Positions 27,954 to 41,000 of a stretch of DNA of 64,000 bases are shown here, piece after piece. The position numbers and the translations under genes were made by a program. The notes under the pieces are model-generated. The model made no database searches and was not told where the DNA came from. It saw nothing but the letters and a program-made list of their open reading frames with translations. Numbering within the stretch: the stretch's first letter is position 1; the number at the start of each line of letters is the position of its first letter. Origin of the DNA: Actinostola sp. cb2023. Lineage: Eukaryota > Cnidaria > Anthozoa > Actiniaria > Actinostolidae. Where the stretch lies: contig JAUJYZ010000648.1 of the NCBI GenBank assembly GCA_033675265.1, forward strand, positions 287,001 through 351,000, read 5' to 3'.

Positions 27954-28113
27954 TAGAGGGTTCGCACGATCACGTGCCGGCAGCCATGACAGGCCTAGAG
28001 GCAGGAACAATAAAATCATTTTACATGAGAAATAATTCAATTCCTCAGGGGAAAGTATTCCTTTATCCTGCCCCCTGTCATGGCTGCCGGCAAGTGATCG
28101 TGCAAGCCCTCTA
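27954..28113. mobile_element. MITE, TAGAGGGTTCGCACGATCAC ends
   Basis: Ends TAGAGGGTTCGCACGATCAC and the complement ending CCCTCTA; arms continue through GCCGGCAGCCATGACAGG. About 160 bp. Confidence 0.82.
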
Positions 28114-28609
28114 TATTGGCTAGCAATATGATTGCAGCGTGTCCATATCTGCAATTGTTCAGTCGTAACCAAACTTATTGAGGCATCATACTGCAATATA
28201 TTGCGTGCAACGAAACACCCACGATGAAATCATGAGGTTGCCGCGGCAATATTGCGCGCAATGTTGCACCATGTCTGTATACCTTTAGAACATGGGAAGA
28301 AGTGAGTCTTCAAATGCACAGACTGCAAAAGTCTTTCATTTTCCTACTTAGTAGGAAAGTTATTTCCTACTTATATTTCCTACTGAGTAGAAAAGTTACA
28401 AAATCCCCAAAGCGCGAATGGGGAAGTGACCGGGATTTTAATTACAACTCGATCCAGAAGGAAAACGATGAACTACTCGCAGTCTGACTTATTCGCATTA
28501 TTTTTCATTAACAAACTTCCATCATTTTGAATTACTTCGTTAATGTGGGTTGCAATGACAACTGTTTGAAATGGGTATATGCGACGGCAATTAGTAACGT
28601 AACTCCAAA

Positions 28610-28820
28610 TAGAGTCGTTTTCGTAGGAGTGGGAAGTAGTTACGGTACGGTTCGTACCGTGCAGTGACCGTATCGCGCCATCATCGTGCGGTATCCAAGC
28701 ATTCTGATTGGTTGAGAAATGATTTCGCGCGTTGTAATTGGTTGAATACAATGCCTTCGATTCCTTACCGTGACCGTAACTCCGTACCGTAGGTTTCCCA
28801 CTCATACGAAAACGACTCTA
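28610..28820. mobile_element. MITE of the TAGAGTCGTTTTCG family
   Basis: Full-length copy, ends TAGAGTCGTTTTCGTAGGAG and CATACGAAAACGACTCTA, with TACGGTACGG/CCGTACC inner pairs and two ATTGGTTGA words. Confidence 0.9.
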
Positions 28821-29338
28821 TATATAGATGTTAATCAATAATTTGCTTCGATCATTTAAAATACTTAATTGTTCCGAAAAGAGAGCATGAATAAGTTTTT
28901 AAAAATATTAAGGATATAGGTGTTTGTCTCTGACTCGAGTTTATATTGAAAAAAATATTTTTCGAACATGCAGACGTTTCGGTCTCTGACCAGAGACCTT
29001 CTTCAGTGTGATGGAAAACGTTAAAATACGAGCGCACACAATTCAAAGCTAACAGTGCACTCAAGTCAGAGACAACACCTATATCCTTATTATTATGTTA
29101 CCTGACTGTAACTTAATCACAATTTTTAAAGTTTTTTTATGTGTACCTATGCTCTCTCGACTGAAATCATTCAAGAGATTCGTGGCGAGACAATTTGTTT
29201 CAAGTAAAGGTGTCGACCTGAGCGAACGTAACGTACACTGGAATACCTCCCGCGACGTAGTTGTCTCAACTCGACACCTTTTAAATAGTGCCGACACCTC
29301 GGTTTTAGAGAAATGTTCGCTTAAATTGTCAATCATAT

Positions 29339-29483
29339 TAGAGTGATTCCAATAAACCTGGGCATTACTAACTACACCAATACACACTATTAGTCACTCA
29401 CTCTTTTGTTTTCTTTTGTTCTTTTGCATCTAATAAACACTGACAGCTGATTAGTAGTGCCCAGTTTTATTGGAATCACTCTA
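29339..29483. mobile_element. MITE, TAGAGTGATTCCAATAAA ends
   Basis: Ends TAGAGTGATTCCAATAAACC and its complement ending CACTCTA, about 32-bp arms, 145 bp in all. Confidence 0.85.
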
Positions 29484-30603
29484 CAACAGTAAAGTTTTAC
29501 TTAGACTTTAATAGCTTATGGAGTCATAAAAGATCTTTTGAGTGAAACGCCGTCGACTACCTAGGACCATTCCCAACTTCACAATTCTTCACATTTAAGA
29601 ATTATTTAATTTATACACTCGTTCGGCACTCGATCTGCAGATCACTCTTTCAATCTTTTTGTACAAAATTCACAAACCTATTATCGATTATCAATCAACA
29701 GCGAAAATCGAATGGCACTAGGGGTAAAAAGACACTTAGGCTATCAATACAACAATTATATTGGGAAAGTGATATGGTTCTAGATAAACGGCTACAATTT
29801 TTGAGCCCGAACGTCAGATGGTAATATAAATCGTTATTTTGTACCTGATCGACGCTAATTTTCGGGGCGTTTCTACTCGTGCAACTAGAAACAGCAGGTC
29901 ACTACTGTAGGGGTTGCCTAAACATTTGCTCTGAATGACTATTCAGATACAGAGCGCTTGTGTGTCACATTGCATTGAAAAGCGCGCGCTCTTGTTTAGT
30001 TGTGATAAGCTGATAGTTCTCCAGGTGAACATATATCGTTACAGTGCAAACATCAACCATCAAGGACGTTACAATCTCTACTAGCAAAACTATTCTGTAT
30101 AGAATGTGCCTTTGCCATCTGTTTGAGAAACTCTCAACTCTACAATACAACGATTTTAAAACACTCTACAGTAAAACAACTCGCGGGTTGTAATCCACGT
30201 ACGATCGAGTTATAATCACGATCTTCGAAATTAGTCGGCCAAATGTTGATTAAATTAGATTCTACAATTTAGTTCCTTGGATGTCTGTTCGGACTGTAGC
30301 TTAAATTAAACAATTAAAATAAATATATAATCATTTGATTTTGGTGTATTATTATTGTCTCTTTTGCGGCCCCATTCTAGAATAGACTGACTATAGATTC
30401 TCTGAACGGAGTCCATATGCTTCTTACCACGTGTCTGGACAAAGCCAATAATACAAAACGAGCGAGGCTTGAGGATATAAAGCGCAGCTATTAGTGGATG
30501 TGGGAAACACTCGAACTACAGGAGCGAGCCACTTGAGTCGCAGATATGGCACGCGAGCCAACCCACCGTTGCATCGAAACCCACCTCAGTTCTCCATCAG
30601 TTC

Positions 30604-32099
30604 TTACACACAAGTCTCGTTCTTTTTGTCTTTTTTGCTATCATTTTTCACTTCTACAAGACTGGGTTTTGGTACTGGAGTATAGCTTCTGAACTTGTGT
30701 GGTCTTTGGACGTCTTGTCCGGAAAATGTCTTCGGTCGTTTTCGACGATTGTCTTCACTTTCCATATACATTTCAGAATCTTTATCGACTTGGAACCTTT
30801 GTAACAGGGGTACCCAGGGGGAATTTTGATCACCGGAGTCGTTCAATAAGGACGGTGGAGGTGGAGGAAAGTCATTATTGTCAACATTTCCATATGTGTT
30901 TTTCGAGTTCCGTACATTTCGATGTTGTGGTGAAGAACCCGACTTAGGGGAAACCCACCCTTCCGAGGCAAATCTTTGTTTCAAGCCCGTTATACTACTA
31001 GAAGGCTGGTTGTTCACATCAGATGTTGAAACGGGTCTCATTCCAAGGACTGCGCTTTTTTCACTACCTAAATATTGAGCATTTGCACTTTTTGGGACAA
31101 CACTACGATTGCTATTGGAATACGCGGTTGGTTCGAAGCCTGTTGACTCGCTGATCGAACGAAGCGGGCCGCTAGTAACGTTTCCACTACTAGTAGTGCT
31201 TCCATCGCGCCTGACAGCCATTGCATTTCTTACAGGCCCATTTTTGGTCGTCGGTAAGACTATGGGAGATGGACTGCTTTCTTGGGGTTCAAAAAACAAA
31301 GAGTCATTCGCTGACTGGAGCTCGAGTTGTCTGGATTCTTCAGGTGCGACCATCTCGCAGGTGCACTCCATGGCGTGTATCGTGGGAGGGGAGGGAGGGG
31401 GTGGAAAGTCGGCACTACCAGTAGACCCGATGGATGATGTTCGGGATTTCTCAACTGGAATCCACAAGTCATCTTCGTAAGTTGTTCTTTTGACGTCATC
31501 ATTTTTGAGACCCCCTGAATCGCTAAAGAGAATAAGGTCAGGCGAGCCACCATTTTTAGTCGAAGTAACATCGCTGTGAATGTTGTCAGGCGGATCAGGG
31601 AAATCTTCTTGTTCGTCGAAGTATAAAGCGAGAGGTGGCTTGGGAGAATAAGGCTCGTTGTTCTCCAAAACAGAGATCACGTGGTCTATTTCCAGGTCAA
31701 CCAACGTTTCTTCTCTAGAATTCCTGTTGGCCTTTTTCGATTTGTCGTCCATTTGTTCTTCCATCGTGTTATAGCTTTTTTCCTCTTGCGATAGCCTTTT
31801 TTCCTTGATCGTGGTCTTCGCAGCATACGGAATATCCTTACCGTCTTCCTCGTCTTTGTTCTCGACTTCGGTTTCAGTAGTTTCACCGTTGTCTTCTTCT
31901 TCGGTTTCAGATGTTGATGGAGGTTGGAGGACTATTTCTGGCACTTCGTTTTGGTCATCGCTGGCTTCAGAATTCGGCTTAGTGGTCTTTACTTCGGGTT
32001 GTTGAGATCCTCCAGGCTCTACTTGTGCTGTATCATTTGTCTCAGACATGGCCATGCTCCTCCTCGGAGTCCCTAGAAAGTGTCCCTGATCCCAACCGG
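30604..32099 (-). CDS. KIDINS220: KIDINS220 exon 18: acidic tail with FPPPP motifs and PDZ ligand
   Basis: Encodes residues 1255-1752: [20 protein letters not shown], a Glu/Asp/Ser-rich stretch, EDFPDPPDN, two FPPPP motifs (1486-1490 and 1665-1669), a basic RRKRPKTF patch and the terminal KKNETCV before TAA at 30604-30606. The open frame extends upstream of the first Met (32055) to a tttcag acceptor, so the exon is not a separate gene. Confidence 0.94.
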
Positions 32100-35000
32100 C
32101 TGAAATACAAGCAAAAAGTCGGTATCATTACAAGTGTTATACGAAGTAGGTGGAAAGACATAAAATACGACAAAAAGTCAAACTGTGCTTGTAAAACTGT
32201 GGTAAAACAAACTCAAAGTTGAAATGATAAAATTATATTCAGCGCCGGTTAGAAAAGAGGAGCTAACGCTGGAAAGAAAAAACGAGCGCTCTTTAAACCT
32301 TGTAACTTCATTGGAATTTAGTTGGAAATGTTCAATTTTCCAACGTTTTGGACATTTCCAAAGAATTTCCAAAGAATTTCCAAAGAATTTCCAACGAATT
32401 CCCAAGATTTGGAGAGCGCGCGTTTTTCCCAATTCCAGCGTAGTGCGCATGACGATACCTGATGTGGTAGTTAACAATTCAGTGGTAGCAAACTCTGATG
32501 AGCATTAATAACGATTAAGATATGATGTACTCACTGGAGGATGTCTTAAGCAACTGGCAGTGCATCTCACCGGGACTCACGCACCGACCATTCGTGTGAC
32601 TATAAAACACAAGCGTATCGTTAATAATAATTAATAATAATAATTTAATATTTATATTGCGCGTGTTACATAGGGAGATGCTCACACGCGCATTACAAGG
32701 TATTGCACTAATTACAATAACAATATACTAATTACTAATAATATAATAAATCTAATAAAAAGAATATAAATAATAGCATAGTAAATTATAATACCAAAGA
32801 GCAAAATGCTTTCCTAAAAAAACAAGAGTCAGTTAACCAGATATGCGCTAGTAAATATTCATACGAAACTACATCTGGGACCGTAGTCGCGTATCTTCCA
32901 TATCCTCACTAGTGAAGATAGCTCTATATTTAGTCTTGGAACAACCGGCCGGCGCCTGTAGTGTTTGAATAGCGGTGCAAGTGATGACTTACCAAGTCAT
33001 GCATTCTTGAGGGTATCTTGCGGCCAAAATCCATGCTCTGAATAACTGCCAGTCGCCAAACGTCATGCCCATGATCTGACTCAGTTCACTAAGATCGCAC
33101 GTGGCGAGGACTTTACCGTTGACGTTGTTGTCAGCGACAATCTTTTGGTAGGTGGAGATTTGTTTCTGATCCAAACCTTCGAGTTCTGACAACTATAAAA
33201 CAAGTAGAACAAGAGGTTCAGTACTACCATTCAAGCGCTATCATTACGCATACGTATAGCACACTTGAAGACAGGGTATGTATGTGTTTGCCTGAGAAAA
33301 CAGCAGTCCTTTCGCTCCGAGTGAACGAAAGGACGGCTGCTTTCTCAGGCTAGGTATGTGTACGTCTGTATATGTTCATTTGGTTTTCTACAGCTCTGAC
33401 CACCTTTGTCCTAAGGCTACTCCGTCGCGCAGAGCAATGTTATGTTTAAGCGATGCATGATGGGAAACTGACTGGTAACCCAGGCTATAAAAGCTTTTAC
33501 TGTGATTCAACTGTCATACCTGTTTACAAACGTCATCGATGGTAAGCTGCTGCAAAACCACTTGTTTTTCCTTGTCTTTGGTACTAAATAGGCTATTCAA
33601 CTGTGAAAAGAATCATAGTTTGAAATGTTTATTTTCGTGAAGTAACTAACAGTGTATTTGAATAGCATAGCATATGATGGGAAGGAGAAGAGTCTGGTAA
33701 CGAGGTTGCCCCATTCTCCCTACGGTACATGAGGAGGGAGAGTAGACTGGAGGGAGAATGCATGAACAGACCTCTGCTATATTGGACAATCCTCGTGTTC
33801 TTTCTATCCTTGCAGTTCATATTTTACCTGATAAGCCGAGCTTCGTTTTCCCATGCTCTCCGTTTCAGATTTCGTAGTCCCAGTCCCCAATCCTGTATGA
33901 AGGCACTCGACCATTTGCCGCCGTAGGGAATGGTCCAAGTGTATGGTACTCAAAAGGAACCTCCTCACATCCGCTGCTCTCAGAAAAGGCTGATGGGAAG
34001 CCAGGAATGTTTCAAAGTACACAGGGTCCCCGTCGACCATGCAGTCCACCTCATTGATGACTGGCATAGCAGAGAGCGTCGCTTCGTAGAGATCCTTCAG
34101 CGAGACGCTGTCACGTATGTGAGTATTACTGTCCTCTATGAGCAACACAAGCCAAGACGTCTTGTACGGCCATCCATCCACGAGGCTGACCCAGGCAGCC
34201 AACCTCTTCCAAGAGTACTCGAAACCTCGAGCGCGGAGAAGTCGGCAAGTCAGAGACACGATATTCATGAGGCGCTTGACACCGAGTGGGTTCACTGTCT
34301 CATTGTCGGCCAACACTTGAGCCAAGTCGGCCGAGATCTTACGTCGCTCCTCTAATTCAAGTTCGCGTTCTAGCATCTTCTGATGGTCGAGAGCCAAGCA
34401 AGGGTCGCGTTCGTTAGGCTCGTAGATCATCGCAGGTTCCATACCCATGTTGGGGTGGACGCGCGGAACCCCTCCATTGCAGTTATGGAAATCCCTGTGC
34501 GCCCTGGCAACACTCTTATCGTTGTCATACTGCAGCATTTCGCCATCCCACTCCATTTCATCGTGCACAATGCTGTTGGGACGTACGTCTGCCTCGGGGT
34601 GGTGATCGCTGTCGTAATCCACAGGGCGCACATCTTCTAATAGACTCGTGACATTAGACGCTAATACTCCCGTGTAGTTGGATTTCGGTTCTGGGAGGTA
34701 GAACGGCAGCTGGACGATACTTTTAAGGTAGTCCGAGGCGCTGATATGCGACTCGCGCAAAATACTGCTGAAACTTTGATCAATCGCTCGGATAATTACT
34801 CTCGGGTCCAAAGCCATTAGGATAATAAACGGGGCATCGGGATCCGTAAATAACAGATTGACCGAGTCGAGTAGCTGGAGCACTTTGGACTGCTCCGAGT
34901 TGTCTAATCCATCGATCACAATAACGATGCGAGTTTGATGCCTGGTAAAGCCATCTACGCAGTTGACGAGATCCGTCAGTAATTCAACTTCTTGTTTCAA

Positions 35001-38000
35001 AGCGTGAATGAACCCTTCTTCCTTTAAACCCAGTTGCGTGGCAACCACCGATATTCGTTTCTTCTGAGAGAAGGCAAGCGAATACAGCATGGAGCACATT
35101 GTTGGCAGATGAACAAGTACCGCAACTCCTACTATCGATGCTGTAGCTATCTGGAGTCCAGTAATCACGGGACCGCCCTCAGTGCCGTTCACAGTGAACA
35201 AGCTGATGCTCGTAAGACCACAAATAACGACGAACAGAAATATAATAAACGTTGGAACACAACAACAGCAGCGCTTCCACTGCGCATTCACGTAGCCGAT
35301 GTCTTCGTATTCGGTGTGCGGTGCCCGAAACACGCGGTAAAGGCGAGTCACGAAGAATCCAAATTCAGACTCCACGACGTCGCAAAGGGTCTCTATCATT
35401 CCAACCAACGACGCTGCCTCGCTGCCGCTGCAAGTTAGCTTGCTGAAGTCCGTAAAGAAGAAGCGCACAGGCAGCGAGGGCTTCATCGTGCTTGGAGATG
35501 GAGGAATACAGAAAATAAACTGCGACAGCAACTTCAGTGTTGCAACTGTGTTAGCCACGTAGCCACCGATGGCGCAAGGCGTTTCCCCGTTTGCGTATCG
35601 TCTGTCCGCGACGTACGCGCATAGAAATAACGAATAAATGCCGAAGAAAATGGCCAGTCCAATACATATGCCTTGGACAAAGCCTGTGGCAGCCCACATT
35701 ATGATGCCAATGATGACAGACACTATCAGAACTATGATGAAGATAAAACGGGAAAACTGGAAAACGGGGCGCATGTCCTGGTGGGCGAACTCTCTCATCT
35801 CCTCTATGGAAGCAAGCAAGAAGTTATTATTAATTCTGTGGAACAAGATTTAATGGACGCGTGCCGAGAGACATTAAAAAACATTAGCCTTAATTAGTAG
35901 AGGCTTAAATATAACAGTATTGATGTTATGGCGTGAATATAGGATTTTCTTTAGCATGTCTCTATTGTGGTTATTGGTGTGAAAGCAATACTAAAGCGTC
36001 AAAACAAATCCCTATTAACATATCTATAGACACATCCACAGGATAAGCACAGATAGCATCGAATGAATTCAGTTAAGTCTGGTCCTCACTAGCGACATAA
36101 GCACAAGCAGAAGCAACATACGCCGATCGAGACTCAGTAATGCATTGCTCATTAACGGTGCTTTTGTCACACCCACTGCATAATGGTGTTCTGAGTATGC
36201 GTATGTTGCTTGTGCTTGTGCTTATATCGCTAGTGAGAACCAGGATTTAAGCTTCGGAACATTTGAAAATCTCAAATTAAAATTTCCAAAAATCCCGGTA
36301 CAAGCTCTTTGAGAAGAGCTGCAGAATACCTCGTCACTATATCAAGCTCTTATAGCGGCACTCTTTGTAGAACGACGCCAAATACATCAGGTTCTATCGT
36401 GGTACAAGTGAATCTTTGCCTACCTTGCAGTCGTCTTAAAACAAACGACTTTCCACTTCCCCAGCGCGCATACATTCCTACGGTCAGCGGCATGTTGAGC
36501 GAAGGCTCACACAGCACGTCTGCCAAAGCGCTGGTGTATACGTCATAACCCATGGTCTCCTCGTTGCACTTTTTACCACTTGCGATCAGACCTAGAAAGG
36601 ACGAACAGATCATAGAGTGAATATTGATAACTATCGCGTTCTACCACAGGAAACCCATCAAAAAAGACGCGCGCATACAAATATATATTGTATCAAGAGA
36701 CCATTATATATTATATATTATATTAAAATCAGCCTCAGAAGAAATGGTTCTTACCTGTACCAAATATCTGTGTTAAAATGCTGGTACGGTGCTGTCGATC
36801 GATGTTATAAGGAGTCTCTCCAGCCTTGTTGGGACGATAAAGTAGACGCGCGTCCTTGGGGTTTCTTAGCAGCAACTCACAAATGCGCTTGAATTTGCCA
36901 CGTACAGCTATGTGTAGTGCTGTGTCTCCACGCTACAAGGAAACACAAACAGCATAGATCAACGAACTGGTCATGGTGTATCCTTTACTGTATGTATGTA
37001 TATGTATACTAAATTGTGCAGAAAACTTGTCTCATTTACAAGTGTTTTTAAGTTTATGTAATTTTTGTCGCAGTTTAATTTCACTGCAGTTTTTGAGTAC
37101 GATTTAGACGCGATATTTGCTGCGATTTACTGCGATTTTTTGTTCACACGCGCGAATTGAAGTTGAAGCGCGACAAATATGCATAAAAAATCGCCTGTGC
37201 AAAAAGGCTTTCACATCAACGGATAAACCAAACTGGGTACCATTTGATGTTATGTATGTATATGCTGTATGTATATGTATTGTAATATGTAATAATTGTA
37301 TATTAAGCAGCGTCCATGCGCCCATTGCGTTATAGACGCACGAGAGAAAATATAAAGAACTCTTGACAAGTATATAAGAGTGGCATGAGGCGTACATGTA
37401 GCCAAATGTGTGACTCTAGTTTGTTAAGAGTTCTTTATATTTTCTCGAGTGCGTCTATAACGCTATGGGCGCATGGATGCGAGTTGACTAATAGATTTAT
37501 AACATGGCATTCAGAAATAGCGTGCGATCAATGGGTAAATAGTTCATAGATATCTTAGCCAATGAGCGCACGCGTTATATAAGTGATCAAATGTTATGCC
37601 ATCGTGACAAAAAGTCAAGATGACGTGAACGTACAACCCATAGGGAAATAGTTCATAGATATCTTAGCCAATGAGCGCACGCGTTATATAAGTGATCAAA
37701 TGTTATGCCATCGTGACAAAAAGTCAAAATGACGATGACGTGAGCGTGCAATCCCATAGATATCCAGCCAATCAGAGAGCGCGTTATATTGTTTCTATAT
37801 TCATGATATAACACTACAATACTTTGTCTGCTTCTGATACAAGAGCTCCCTTCTCCAACAGAAGAGCAACAATCTCGGTGTGCTTTTTGATGGTTGCTCT
37901 TATTAACGGCGTTTCGACATCCTGTAAAATGAAAACCAACATTAGAATGACATAATAATGATCATAATCGTAATGATCTCCGAGTCGTTGCCTAAAACAC

Positions 38001-41000
38001 TCCCTTTTATCGACCACCTCCTGATATGTTTAGGTGGTGGTCGGTTTGGACAGGTTCAAATAACTAGTCCGGTCGACTTAACTTCATAATATAACGACTT
38101 GCCTTATTTGCAACCTCTGTCTTTGCATTCGCCTCTAGTAAATATTTAACTATTGGTGCATGGCCTTGTTCAACAGCATGAAAGAGCGCAGTTTTGCCCT
38201 CCTGCGAAAAAAGGTCAACGATAAATAAAAATAGTAAATGAATGAAAGAACGAATGCAATCTTACAACCACAATCGTTGAAGTGCGATGTTATAAGATTA
38301 CATCTCTGTCCGACAAACTCCAGACTAGACGACCGTCAATCAAACTAGCTTCGCTATGATTGGCTAAAGCCTGGACACGCCCATGTTGTTTGATTGACAT
38401 CCGACTATTTTTCAAACAGCTACACAATCTGGAAGGTCGAACTTCAATGATAATCGTTGTAATAATCGTTGTAAGTGTCAGAAGCTTGTGGCTAGCGACA
38501 GATGCATTCATAACTTACCGAATCAACAGCGTCTACATCGGCGTATTTACTTAATAAAGTCTTAACAACTTCCACGTGACCGTCACGTGATGCGGAGATC
38601 AGGACTGTCTCACCTTCCTGAAAAAAACAACAACGTTAAAATAAAACATTTGTGTTCACTACAAACTGAATACACAGAGAGACAGACAGACACTGTCGTG
38701 GTAGCCAGACAGACAGATCGACACTATCGAGATAGACAGACAGACAAATACGCCGCCAACGTAGATAGACAGACACTGTCGTGGTAGCCAGCCAGACACT
38801 CTCGAGATAGACAGATAGACAGACAGACACTATCAAGGAAGGCAGACAGACAAATACACAGACACAAAAGCACGGTGTTTAACATATTGTCTTTACCACT
38901 GAGCAAAACACAGTTTTAAAATGGCTCGAGTAGAAATACGTCTTCGTGAAGGACTCTTTTTCTGTCTAAATAATGACTTTGCGGTAACTAAAAAACTGCG
39001 TTTTTCTCTGGTCCGTGACAAATATCCCCCTAGCTCGCGTAATCAATGAGCACTTAATGGGCTTTCTGAATACCAACAGTCCGACCACGTTATAGTACAT
39101 CAGTCGGACCCTGATAGGTCTACAACAGGGCTTCCTAATTTTAATTAGGAAAATAGCCTTTGAAAGAGTTAATTGTCCAAATGTCTAAAGAAAACGTTAG
39201 TACAATTACCGCATCTATATGTAGTTGGCTTTGATAAAGGAGAAGATAACGGTGATTATTACTGCCGACAATTCGATTTTGAGAAAGGCCCCTGAAGCGA
39301 CGTCTTTGTTTTAAACCCTACTAACGCTAAGTTCAGTATTGACAGAAAATAGTTAGAACTATAAAGATATGAACCAAGCATGTTTTGTTGCCTCTACTGC
39401 AGGTATACGCTATTAAATAGCATCGTTATGACGGTGAGCAAGAGAGATGATCGAGACATTTTTCAGTTACTGAATTAAATGTCATTTAGCACTTGAGCAA
39501 TTTGGACCCATGAGGTGAATCAGTGGAAGATATTCAGGATAGAAATTCAAAAGAAAATAGAATTGATATATAGGTATTGAAAGAATTATCAAAACAATTA
39601 CATAAATGACAACTTACAAGTACAAATACGAACAAAAGAACCGAATAAAGAAAACAAAAGGAACTGAGATACAACAAAAATGAAAACCTGACTTCAGTTT
39701 TAAACACGCTCGTATGGTCTATGACCTTGGCTTTGGACCCTCAGAGGAACGGCAAATGCAACCAAAAAACGAGCTATACTCCAAAACGTTGTACCTAGCA
39801 GACGCTCGCTCAGTCTCCTGCGTTATAGGCGAGAATACGCACTTCCAGCAATCCTCAGCAATTATATATGAGGTCTATATATTATGTATACATGTACGTA
39901 ATACTAGGATGTATGTATGCACAATGAGTCCTACAGAAATCAGTCAACATAGGCTACGTAGTTTACCACTAGGTTGTATCCAGCTATCATATCACGGACG
40001 CTTGTGGTATATCTCTGCAGCGAGGGCCTCCTTGGCTGCTTTTGTTGAGTGAACTGAGCCATTGATGAAAACTGAATCTAAATCAGTACTGTAAAGCTTT
40101 AGGTCTCTTCGCCTTGGATAAGTTTCTGGGATTTTTATCTCAGGAGTCTAGTTAGAATTGTGCGGAGCAATTCAAATTTGAATCGTCTTTCTTAAATCCT
40201 TCAATAGGAAAACAGAGATTCAGAATATCCACTATACGACGCCATCTAGTGACAACCACTTGTAAGACACCGTCTGGGATCCCCACGGGGGAGGTGGTCG
40301 GTAGAATTATGGTGATATTTTTATTTTAGTCGATAAAATAATACCATTGAGGACATTTTATTTCATAGTGCCGCGAATGACTTGAATCTTTTATAACTTT
40401 ATACTCGGAATGGTTTAATTTTCTCCCAAAAAATTATTTTGTCATTTCGGTTAGAATTCGCTTCGCCAACAGACCAAAGATCTACCCGGCCACCCCTCCC
40501 TAACTGTAAAATTCCCAATTCCTATGTTTACATCACAACATTTGATCCACAAATTGTCCAATTGAGTCCCAAATTACGTTTGTTTGTATTGACTTAGGCG
40601 TTTATGTTTCTCACGACACGCTTTTTGCTAAAGAAGACTACGATACAACCTAAAACCTAGCGACAGTAGATGAAGAAGACCAGTGAAGCAACGCCATTTT
40701 GGATATATAATTAACAAACATGGAATTAATTGACTGCACTGATCTGCTCCTCTCAGTTAAACATTTACTATTCGACGAGCAATCCTTAAGGGATTAAAAA
40801 GCTCTAAACTTTAACTTTTTGTTACCGAGATAAGTTTCAATAGGACAAAAACTGAACAGGAAGGCTGCACAACTAGATAGCTACAATCTACCATTTTTCC
40901 ATGAAAAACACTTCAAAGTCAAGTATAGCTGTAACTTGGGTTTCCACTTCGCTATAAATAACAGCACAGCATCGCCTTTCTTTTGTATTTTTGACCCCCG

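Larger units (their letters stand above)
23103..30603. other. Convergent intergenic region between LARP1 and KIDINS220
   Basis: No coding exon recognised. Possible LARP1 poly(A) signals: ATTAAA at 23154, AATAAA at 24644 and 25806. Contains a 76-bp tandem array (23849-24515) and a dense MITE cluster (25886-29483). Confidence 0.6.

Noticed and set aside
33930..35897. Several plus-strand ORFs of 60-141 residues
   Set aside because: Shadows of the large KIDINS220 exon 14 on the other strand, with no recognisable domain.
36641..36700. Second full foldback element like the one at 1-683
   Set aside because: Only one end motif is present; the matching inverted arm is not found nearby.
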